This document shows, piece by piece, positions 44,975-52,641 of a DNA stretch of 64,000 bases. The DNA is from Chryseobacterium indologenes. Its GTDB lineage: Bacteria; Bacteroidota; Bacteroidia; Flavobacteriales; Weeksellaceae. Positions within the stretch are counted from its first letter, which is position 1, and each line of letters opens with the position of its first letter. A model generated the notes under the pieces. It did not search any database and was not told the DNA's origin. It worked only from the letters and a program-made list of their open reading frames with translations. The stretch is from positions 3,472,001 to 3,536,000 of the forward strand of contig NZ_CP018786.1 in the NCBI RefSeq assembly GCF_002025665.1. Reading direction: 5' to 3'. The position numbers and the translations under genes were made by a program.

Positions 44975-45490
44975 GAGATTCCTGCGGAATGACAAAAGGT
45001 GGAATAAAAACAATAAAATTCAATTGAAAAAAGTGGAACTATATTTTTTGTACCTTTTGTAAAACAAATACACAAATGACTGCGTTTTCAAAAGGAAGAT
45101 ATACTTACTATATCTATATTCTTACCAATAAAAACAGAAGAGTTCTTTATACAGGTGTTACAGGCAATCTGCACAGGAGAGATTGTATCAACACAAAACA
45201 AAGCTAAATCCAGGCGGTTTCACAGCAAGATATAATCTTGAATTTCTAATTTATTATGAAAAATATGATTGGATTCACCATGCCATTCAAAGAGAAAAGG
45301 AAATCAAAAATTGGTCAAGAATTAAGAAGCTTGAACTGATAAGGAGCACAAATCCTAATTTAGAATTTTTGAATTACATGTTTGAAAATTGGCTTTGATA
45401 CGTGCTTCTATAGCCACTTACTTGCTCCAGACATAACGCAAACTGTTCACTTAGCCTATCCACAACGTTTGTCATTCCGTAGGAATCCAG
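44975..45490 (+). mobile_element. Gene-bearing inverted-arm unit (candidate autonomous element)
   Basis: Unit 5 of the array has its left arm at 44977 and its right arm at about 45469-45487 but carries 399 extra bases (45003-45401) in its loop, placed between GGTGG and GTGCTTCTATAGCC, which are contiguous in the other units. The insert holds a GIY-YIG nuclease gene with its own promoter-like TACCTTTTG. The same linker type lies on both sides. It has the layout of an inverted-repeat element with its enzyme inside; the short units would be gene-less derivatives, or the insert is a later arrival. Confidence 0.5.
45076..45398 (+). pseudogene. GIY-YIG nuclease, frameshifted
   Basis: From the ATG at 45076 the frame encodes MTAFSKGRYTYYIYILTNK and LYTGVTGNLHRR, the GIY-YIG core, then runs into a stop after 43 codons. 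The remainder (LYQHKTKLNPGGF ... QREKEIKNWSRIKKLELI) continues in another frame from about 45181 to the stop at 45398. The break lies in AGGAGAGATTG: two surplus bases (GA) in a short GA run would explain it. Without them the product would be about 106 residues, normal for the small GIY-YIG proteins common in Bacteroidota, with the catalytic Tyr pair, Arg and Glu (REKEI). It is either broken or switched off by slippage. Confidence 0.8.
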
Positions 45491-46879
45491 ATACAGAAAG
45501 CATTCTGATGATAAATGATGACAATCTAAGAGTCGAGATTCCTTCGGAATGACAAGGTGGGTGCTTATTTGTGCGTGCATAGCCACTCACTTGCTCTATA
45601 CTTAATACAACTAGTCACTTAGCCTATCCACAACGTTTGTCATTCTGTAGGAATCCAGACACAAAAGCTTGTGATAATGATTGAGGATAAAATAAGAGTT
45701 TAGATTCCTACGGAATGACTAGGTGGGTGCTTATTTGTGCGTGCATAGCCACTCACTTGCTCTATACATAATACAAACTAGTCACTTAGCCTATCCACAA
45801 CGTTTGTCATTCCGTAGGAATCCAGACACAGAAAGCTTGTGATAATGAATGAGGATAAAATAAGAGTTTAGATTCCTGCGGAATGACAAAGTGGGTGCTT
45901 ATGTGTGCGTGCATAGCCACTTACTTGCTACAGAAATAATACAAACTGTTCACTTAGCCTATCCACAACGTTTGTCATTCCGTAGGAATCCAGACACAGA
46001 AAGTTTGTGATAATGAATGAGGATAAAATAAGAGTTTAGATTCCTACGGAATGACAAAGTGGGTGCTTCTAAGTGTTTGCATAGCCACTTATTTCCTACA
46101 GACATAATGCAAACTGTTCACTTAGCCTATCCACAACGTTTGTCATTCAGTAGGAATCCAGGCATAGAAAGCCTGTGATAATGAATGAGGATAAAATAAG
46201 AGTTTAGATTCCTGCGGAATGACAAAGTGGGTGCTTATGTGTGCGTGCATAGCCACTCACTTGCTCTATACATAATACAAACTAGTCACTTAGCCTATCC
46301 ACAACGTTTGTCATTCCGTAGGAATCCAGACACAGAAAGCTTGTGATAATGATTGAGGATAAAATAAGAGTTTAGATTCCTGCGGAATGACAAGGTGGGT
46401 GCTTATGTGTGCGTGCATAGCCACTCACTTGCTCTATACATAATACAAACTAGTCACGTAGTCTATCCACAACGTTTGTCATTCCGTAGGAATCCAGTGC
46501 CAGAAAGCATTCTGATGATAAACGATGACAATATAAGAGTTTAGATTCCTTCGGAATGACAAGGTGAGTGTTTCTGTGTGCGTGCATAGTCTCTTATTTG
46601 CTCCTGACATACAAACTATTCACTTAGAGTATCCGCTCTGTTTGTCATTACATAGAATCTCAATATAACACATTTAATTTCAAGCTAAAGCCAAAGAAAT
46701 GTTTTCTTATTAAAATGAGCTAATGCCCATTTTCATTGAATTTCTACTAAAGGCTAAGCTAGAAGAGCACTGTCGAACCCAAACTCCTACGCCCTTCATA
46801 ATACTTTAACACCCTTTATACCCTCTCCCCCGATAAATTTTCGTTCTTTTGCAAAAAGTTTTAATTTTTACCTAACCGC

Positions 46880-48022
46880 ATGTCTAAGTTTGATGAAATC
46901 CGGTATTTCTATGATCAGGAAGTGAATGAGAGATTACAGAGCATAGCCCGTGATCCCATGATGAAAGCCTTTATGAATTTTACTTTTCCTGATACAGATG
47001 AGCAGGTTTGGCTGGAACAGTTTAAGAATGTTCATTCCATCAGTGATTTTCAGCATCAGTTTGTAGCCTTTGCCGTTCGCCAGATTCTTGCAAAAAGTTC
47101 TGACGGCTTAACGACTTCAGGCTTTGATAAGCTGGATAAAAACACCTCTTACCTTTTCATCTCTAACCACAGGGATATTGTTCTGGATACTTCACTGCTT
47201 AATCTGGTATTACTGGAAGGTGGTTATGTAATGACCGCTTCTGCCATTGGAGATAATCTTGTGCGCAAGAATTTCTTAAACGTACTGGCTAAACTAAACC
47301 GAAACTTTCTGGTACAAAGAGGCCTGCCGCTTCGTGAACAACTTACCAGTTCACAGACGATGTCTGAGTATATTAAAGAGTTACTCCTTCAGGAAAACCG
47401 CTCTGTGTGGATTGCCCAGCGTGAAGGCCGTACCAAAAACGGTAACGATTCTACCCAGCAGGGTGTTTTGAAAATGCTTGCCATGGCAGCCGGAGATCAA
47501 TCATTGACAGATTATTTTAAAACATTAAAGATTGTTCCCATCTCCATCTCCTATGAGTATGACCCTACAGATTCCTTAAAAATGCCTCAACTGCTGGCAC
47601 AGCATAGGGATGAGGAATATATCAAAGGAAAAAATGAAGATTTCACCAACATCATCAGCGGAATTCTGGGCCAAAAGAAACGCATTCACCTTCATGCCGG
47701 CGATGTGCTGGATAAAGAACTGGATGAAATAGCAGCCACCATTGACAATAAAAACAAACAGCTGCAGGCCATTGCACAGGTAATTGACCGTTCTATCATC
47801 AGTAATTATAAGCTTTGGCCAACCAAGTATATTGCGTATGATCTTCTTCACAACACGAATACATATGCTTCCGAATATACGGAACAGGAAAAACAGTTAT
47901 TTGTCCGCAGACTTGAAATGCGTATTGATCCATCCGATCCTGTTTCCAGAGAGTATTTCCTGGCGATGTATGCCAATCCTTTGGTAAATAAACTGAAGGT
48001 TGAAGAAGAATCTAAAAACTAG
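46880..48022 (+). CDS. PlsC-like glycerolipid acyltransferase
   Basis: A 380-residue member of the glycerophosphate/lysophosphatidate acyltransferase family, which transfers acyl chains to glycerol phosphates at the inner membrane. The active-site block ISNHRDIVLDTSLL (His97, Asp103) and the substrate-binding REGRTKNGND are present. The His-Asp spacing is H-x5-D, one residue more than the textbook H-x4-D, and seems to belong to this subfamily. No transmembrane segment is obvious. It is monocistronic, with a strong hairpin after it. Substrate and position specificity are not readable. Confidence 0.82.
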   Translation: MSKFDEIRYFYDQEVNERLQSIARDPMMKAFMNFTFPDTDEQVWLEQFKNVHSISDFQHQFVAFAVRQILAKSSDGLTTSGFDKLDKNTSYLFISNHRDIVLDTSLLNLVLLEGGYVMTASAIGDNLVRKNFLNVLAKLNRNFLVQRGLPLREQLTSSQTMSEYIKELLLQENRSVWIAQREGRTKNGNDSTQQGVLKMLAMAAGDQSLTDYFKTLKIVPISISYEYDPTDSLKMPQLLAQHRDEEYIKGKNEDFTNIISGILGQKKRIHLHAGDVLDKELDEIAATIDNKNKQLQAIAQVIDRSIISNYKLWPTKYIAYDLLHNTNTYASEYTEQEKQLFVRRLEMRIDPSDPVSREYFLAMYANPLVNKLKVEEESKN

Positions 48023-48043
48023 TTTAGGATACTATAAAGATAA

Positions 48044-48076
48044 AAAACCACTGTTCAATAACAGTGGTTTTGTTTT
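48044..48076. terminator. Bidirectional terminator
   Basis: AAAACCACTGTT / AACAGTGGTTTT around CAAT, with T-rich flanks on both sides, between the PlsC-like gene (plus) and the hydrolase gene (minus) that end towards each other. Confidence 0.85.
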
Positions 48077-48091
48077 TATTCTTTCAGATTT

Positions 48092-49141
48092 TTATTTGGA
48101 TTGCGATATGGAATCCACCTCTATAATTGCATCTGCAAATGCTTTTGGAGCTTCCTGAGGCAAATTGTGTCCAATTCCGCCCGTTAAAGTATGATGCACA
48201 TATTGACCTGTAAATCTGGAAGCATAACTTTCCGGTGCTGGAAACGCCGCTCCGTTGGCATCACCTTCCAGAGTTACTGCTGGAACTGTAATTGATGGAG
48301 ATTTTGCCAGTCTGGCTTCCAGAGCATCATATTGTTTTTCTCCTTTAGCCAATCCCAGACGCCAGCGGTAATTGTGAATTACGATATCTACATGATCAGG
48401 ATTATCGAATGCTTTAGCAGAACGCTCGTAGGTCTGGTCATCAAAAGCCCATTTTGGGGAAGCTGTTTTCCATATCAATTTGTTAAATGCCATAGTATTC
48501 GCTTTATAACCTTTATACCCTCTTTCCGTGGAAAAGTAATACTGATACCACCATAAAAATTCAGCATTGGGAGGAAGAGGTTTTTCGTTTGCCGTTGGAC
48601 TTCCTATTAAATATCCGCTCACAGCCACCAAACCTGTACAACGTTCAGGCCATAGTGCTGCCATGATATCTGCCGTTCTTGCTCCCCAGTCGAAACCGCC
48701 TATGATTGCTTTATCAATTTTCAGGGCATCCATAAAAGCAATGATGTCCAGTGCAACCGCACTCTGCTGACCGTTGCGTTTTGTATGGGGTGACACAAAA
48801 GTAGTGGTTCCATAGCCTCTTAAATAAGGAACTAACACACGATAACCTTTTTCAGCAAGTATAGCGGAGGACTCTTCAAAACTATGGATATCATAAGGCC
48901 ATCCATGAAGAAGAATAACAGGTCTTCCATTTTCAGGGCCTACTTCTGCATATCCTACGTTCAGCAGCCCGGCTCTGATTGACTTTGTATTCTGAAATGC
49001 AGATCTTACTGTTGCATTTTCAAAATCCTTCTCACTTGTGGTATACGTCTGTGCTTTTAAAGACAAAAATCCCATTCCCATCAAAATAAACAGGGATAAA
49101 ATGGATTGTATTTTTTTACTGAAATTCAATGTAGTATTCAT
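48092..49141 (-). CDS. Secreted alpha/beta hydrolase, epoxide-hydrolase-like
   Basis: A 349-residue enzyme on the minus strand with a signal peptide (hydrophobic SILSLFILMGMGFLSLKAQ). The oxyanion motif HGWPYD and the elbow GGFDWGART put an Asp (residue 151) in the nucleophile position, which marks epoxide hydrolases and haloalkane dehalogenases rather than esterases. The C-terminal GGIGHNLPQEAP supplies the catalytic His. The cap region is rich in Trp and Tyr. It is a single gene; substrate unknown. A periplasmic location is inferred from the signal peptide. Confidence 0.85.
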   Translation of the reverse strand: MNTTLNFSKKIQSILSLFILMGMGFLSLKAQTYTTSEKDFENATVRSAFQNTKSIRAGLLNVGYAEVGPENGRPVILLHGWPYDIHSFEESSAILAEKGYRVLVPYLRGYGTTTFVSPHTKRNGQQSAVALDIIAFMDALKIDKAIIGGFDWGARTADIMAALWPERCTGLVAVSGYLIGSPTANEKPLPPNAEFLWWYQYYFSTERGYKGYKANTMAFNKLIWKTASPKWAFDDQTYERSAKAFDNPDHVDIVIHNYRWRLGLAKGEKQYDALEARLAKSPSITVPAVTLEGDANGAAFPAPESYASRFTGQYVHHTLTGGIGHNLPQEAPKAFADAIIEVDSISQSK

Positions 49142-49462
49142 AATAGTGATGTTTTGTGATGGTAAAATTATGATAAAGCAGAGATCGAAATAAGGACAAC
49201 TACTTTGAACAGGTCATATTGAAAGGTGAATACTGATTTTCGGGCGGTAAACCAGACAACTTCCCTACTCTTCTTCATTGGATTTAATCTCAAAAAAAAA
49301 AATCTGATGAATAAAAAAATACCACATTTGGTAAAAACATCATGATAATCATTCTATTAAAAGTAAAATTGTTTATATTTAATTAGATATATGCAAAGAA
49401 TTGTCATGTTGTAAAAGGCAGGATAATTGCAATAATCTACGAAATCACACAAAATAAGACTT
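49142..49462. other. Divergent intergenic region
   Basis: A 321-base A+T-rich gap between the minus-strand hydrolase gene and egtD. It must hold both promoters, but no clear TAnnTTTG pair, palindrome or RNA structure was recognised. Confidence 0.5.
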
Positions 49463-50446
49463 ATGAATGTACAGTTAGACCCACAATCTAAGACTGAAGA
49501 GAATGCTGCTGATCATTTCCGTTCAGATGTTTTGAACGGACTCCAAAATACTCCTAAAAAATTATCTTCAAAATATTTTTATGATAAGATCGGCGATCAT
49601 CTTTTTCAGCAAATCATGGCCATGCCTTCCTATTATCTGACCCGTTGTGAACTCGATATTTTCAAAAATAAAACAGATGAGCTTATTGATCTGCTTATTC
49701 CCGGAAACGAACCTTTTGACCTGATTGAATTAGGAGCAGGAGACGCCATGAAATCGACCTACTTACTTGAACAGCTGATCAGGAAAGGGATTGACTTTAC
49801 TTACATGCCGATTGATATCTCAGGAAATATTCTTTCCATACTCCACAAAAAACTAAGCAGTCAGCTTCCGGAACTGAAAATTACCTGTCTGGAAGGAGAT
49901 TATTTTGAAATGCTTCAAAAAGCAGCTTCCTTATCGGACCGGAGAAAAGTGGTTTTATTTTTAGGAAGTAATATCGGGAATATGTCTCCTGAAGAAGCTG
50001 ATGATTTCTGCCTGCATCTGAATAGCAATCTATCCGCAAAAGATCGTGTATTGGTAGGATTTGACCTAAAGAAAAATCCGCACATTATTCTGGAGGCTTA
50101 TAATGACAAAGAAGGAATTACCGCTTCTTTTAACCTAAATCTTCTTACCCGTATCAACAATGAGCTGGGCGGTAATTTTGATCTGAAACAATTTCAGCAT
50201 TATCAGACTTATGATCCGGTTAGCGGAGCCTGCAGAAGTTTTCTGATCAGCCTTATCAGCCAGGAAGTGACGATTGACCATACAAAGATTTCTTTTGAAG
50301 AAAACGAACTTATCGATATGGAAATCTCTCAGAAATTCTCTCCTGAGAAGATCAGGGAATTGGGCGAAAAATCAGGTTTTACCATCACAGGAGAAATCAA
50401 AGATGCAAAAAAGTGGTTTGTAGACAGCATCTGGCAGGTAAAATAA
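49463..50446 (+). CDS. egtD: L-histidine N-alpha-methyltransferase (ergothioneine biosynthesis)
   Basis: A 327-residue SAM-dependent methyltransferase of the EgtD family, which trimethylates histidine to hercynine, the first step of ergothioneine synthesis. Family blocks seen are KKLSSKYFYDKIGDHLFQQI at the N-terminus, YYLTRCELDIF, the SAM site LIELGAGDAMKST and VLFLGSNIGNMSPEEA. The protein is full length. egtB follows after 91 bases in the same direction, and a matching importer comes next, so the whole pathway segment is probably co-expressed. Confidence 0.9.
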   Translation: MNVQLDPQSKTEENAADHFRSDVLNGLQNTPKKLSSKYFYDKIGDHLFQQIMAMPSYYLTRCELDIFKNKTDELIDLLIPGNEPFDLIELGAGDAMKSTYLLEQLIRKGIDFTYMPIDISGNILSILHKKLSSQLPELKITCLEGDYFEMLQKAASLSDRRKVVLFLGSNIGNMSPEEADDFCLHLNSNLSAKDRVLVGFDLKKNPHIILEAYNDKEGITASFNLNLLTRINNELGGNFDLKQFQHYQTYDPVSGACRSFLISLISQEVTIDHTKISFEENELIDMEISQKFSPEKIRELGEKSGFTITGEIKDAKKWFVDSIWQVK

Positions 50447-50537
50447 AAAAAGATGATACACGCAGCACATCTGGAAAAGTGAAAAAATAAAACATCCTTA
50501 TTTCATTGAAATTCAATCATTAAAAAACTAAAAAGAC

Positions 50538-51710
50538 ATGACACCAGAGATCACCACAAAAGATATTACTAAAAAGTATAAGGACATCCGCAGACGTTCT
50601 GAAGAAATCTGTGCTCCACTGGAAATCGAGGATTATGTAGTACAGCCGATTGTAGATGTAAGCCCTCCGAAATGGCATCTTGGTCATACCACCTGGTTTT
50701 TTGAGACCTTTATTCTTACCCCGCATTTTCCGGATTACAAAGTTTTTGATCCGCAGTATAATTTTGTTTTCAACAGCTACTATGAGACCATCGGAGCACG
50801 GGTGATCCGGACCGACCGCGGAAACCTCAGCCGTCCTTCCGTTTCAGAGGTGTATCAATATCGAAAATATGTAGATGAGCATATGGAAGCTTTTCTTGAA
50901 AGCTCATTTCTGACAGAAGCTCTTGAGCCGCTTTTGGAACTGGGGCTTAATCATGAGCAACAGCACCAGGAATTATTAGTGACTGACATTAAATATATTT
51001 TAGGGCATAATCCTCTTTTCCCGGCGTATACAAAAGAAGAAAAACCCAGACAAAACAACTCTGAAGATCTGGAAATGCTCAGGTTTTCCGAAGGAGTTTA
51101 TGAAATTGGATTTAAAGGAGATGGATTTTGCTTTGATAATGAATTAGGAAGACATAAAGTATATCTTCCAGACTTTGAAATTGCCAACCGGCCTGTCACC
51201 AACAGTGAATATTTAGAATTTATGAAAGCAGGCGGGTATGAAGATTTCAGACACTGGCATGCTGAAGGATGGGACTGGGTGAAACAGAATGCTGCAAAAT
51301 CTCCACTATACTGGCATTATATCGAAAACAAATGGCTGTATTATACCCTCAATGGCTTACAGGAAATAGACCCTGATACCCCATTATGCCACATCAATTT
51401 CTATGAAGCCTCTGCTTTTGCCTCCTGGAAAGGAATGCGTCTGCCCACTGAAGAAGAATGGGAAACGGCTTCAGATTATTTTGAATGGGGAACACGCTGG
51501 GAATGGACAAATTCTGCTTATCTGCCCTACCCTCATTTTAAGAAAGAAGCAGGTGCTGTAGGGGAATACAACGGAAAATTCATGATCAATCAAATGGTTT
51601 TAAGAGGAGCTTCGGAAGCCACACCTCCGGGACACAGCAGAAATACCTACCGCAATTTTTTTCAGCCTAATTTAAAATGGCAGTTCACAGGAATCAGACT
51701 TGCTCAGTAA
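50538..51710 (+). CDS. egtB: Ergothioneine sulfoxide synthase EgtB
   Basis: A 390-residue iron enzyme that joins hercynine with cysteine or gamma-glutamylcysteine through oxygen. The DinB-like N-terminal domain has the three-His iron site (His50 in WHLGHTTW, His139 and His143 in HEQQHQE), and the C-terminal formylglycine-generating-enzyme fold has RLPTEEEWE and the closing GIRLAQ. No egtC or egtE is visible next to it. Many bacteria lack a clustered egtC and use cysteine directly; the C-S lyase for the last step must be elsewhere. An OvoA-type role is less likely because OvoA carries a fused methyltransferase domain. Confidence 0.88.
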   Translation: MTPEITTKDITKKYKDIRRRSEEICAPLEIEDYVVQPIVDVSPPKWHLGHTTWFFETFILTPHFPDYKVFDPQYNFVFNSYYETIGARVIRTDRGNLSRPSVSEVYQYRKYVDEHMEAFLESSFLTEALEPLLELGLNHEQQHQELLVTDIKYILGHNPLFPAYTKEEKPRQNNSEDLEMLRFSEGVYEIGFKGDGFCFDNELGRHKVYLPDFEIANRPVTNSEYLEFMKAGGYEDFRHWHAEGWDWVKQNAAKSPLYWHYIENKWLYYTLNGLQEIDPDTPLCHINFYEASAFASWKGMRLPTEEEWETASDYFEWGTRWEWTNSAYLPYPHFKKEAGAVGEYNGKFMINQMVLRGASEATPPGHSRNTYRNFFQPNLKWQFTGIRLAQ

Positions 51711-51720
51711 TTTTTCACCG

Positions 51721-52641
51721 ATGATCACAGTAGAATCAATTTCAAAAAGTTTTAACGGACAAAAAGCGGTAGATCAAATTTCTTTTCAGGCACTTGATCA
51801 GGAAATCCTTGTTCTTTTAGGAACCAGCGGGTGCGGGAAAACAACCACGCTTAAGATGATCAACCGTCTCATAGAAGCAGATTCCGGAAATATTTTCATA
51901 GATGGCAAAAACATCCGTGATCAGAAAGCTGAGGAACTGAGAATGGGAATTGGTTTTGTCATGCAGCATTCAGGGTTATTTCCCCATTATACAATTCAGC
52001 AGAATATTGCGGTAGTTCCTGAGCTATTGAAATGGGACAAAAAGAAGACGCAAAGAAAAATGGATGAGCTTTTGGCCAAACTCCATCTTTCTGAAGAGAT
52101 ACTTTCCCGATTCCCCTACGAGTTGAGCGGCGGACAACAGCAGCGTGTGGGTATTGCAAGAGCACTGATTGCAGACAATCCCATTTTACTGATGGACGAA
52201 CCTTTCGGAGCGCTTGATACGATTACCAAGGCTGATATTCATTCGGAATTTAAATCGCTGGAAGAACTTAAAAGTAAAACCATCATATTGGTTACTCACG
52301 ATGTACAGGAAGCCTTTGAGCTGGGCCACCGGATATGCCTGATGGATCAGGGAAAAATTGTACAGACCGGTACTCCCAGTGAAATGCTTTACCATCCTGA
52401 AAATGACTTTGTACTTGATTTTTTTGCCAAAAACCGTCTTTTATTAGAGTATAAAGTAACATCATTACATCACATCAGTCCGTTTCTTACGCCAGAAAAT
52501 GTATACTACAGACCAAATGGTACAGGCAGTACAAGTGTGTGGGATATTTTACAGCAATTGAGTTCTGATCACCAAAACGCTGAAGTCTATGAAGAAGTGG
52601 TCAGAGCGTTTAATCAGTATAGAAAATCACAGATGGTATGA
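51721..52641 (+). CDS. ABC importer ATPase, probable ergothioneine uptake (EgtV-like)
   Basis: A 306-residue ATPase of the OpuBA/ProV class. Walker A GTSGCGKTT (34-42), signature LSGGQQQR (135-142) and Walker B LLMDEPFGALD (Asp159-Glu160) are intact. The ATG at 51721 is used; a TTG at 51700 overlapping egtB is less likely. By sequence it would be called a glycine betaine/choline transporter, but it is 10 bases from egtB and coupled (ATGA) to the permease/binding-protein gene, the layout of the EgtUV ergothioneine importer known in other bacteria. The substrate is thus inferred from context. Confidence 0.85.
   Translation: MITVESISKSFNGQKAVDQISFQALDQEILVLLGTSGCGKTTTLKMINRLIEADSGNIFIDGKNIRDQKAEELRMGIGFVMQHSGLFPHYTIQQNIAVVPELLKWDKKKTQRKMDELLAKLHLSEEILSRFPYELSGGQQQRVGIARALIADNPILLMDEPFGALDTITKADIHSEFKSLEELKSKTIILVTHDVQEAFELGHRICLMDQGKIVQTGTPSEMLYHPENDFVLDFFAKNRLLLEYKVTSLHHISPFLTPENVYYRPNGTGSTSVWDILQQLSSDHQNAEVYEEVVRAFNQYRKSQMV

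Larger units (their letters stand above)
44303..46640. repeat. Array of twelve ~168-bp inverted-arm units
   Basis: Left arms GATTCCTNCGGAATGACAA start at 44303, 44471, 44640, 44809, 44977, 45537, 45703, 45871, 46039, 46207, 46375 and 46544, i.e. every 166-169 bases apart from a 399-bp insert in unit 5. Each left arm is followed some 80 bases later by its complement TTGTCATTCCGTAGGAATC, so each unit can fold into a long hairpin. The linkers between units come in three types: one before units 1 and 12 (..AAACGATGACAATATAAG), one before units 5 and 6 (..AAATGATGACAATCTAAG) and one before all others (GTGATAATGAWTGAGGATA), which points to nested amplification. The last unit decays after about 46640. 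Confidence 0.9.

Noticed and set aside
45183..45398. Independent 71-residue gene
   Set aside because: It is the second half of the frameshifted GIY-YIG gene; its start codon is internal to the conserved domain.
44303..46640. CRISPR array for the 168-bp units
   Set aside because: The material between the arms is itself repeated in every unit, so there are no unique spacers.
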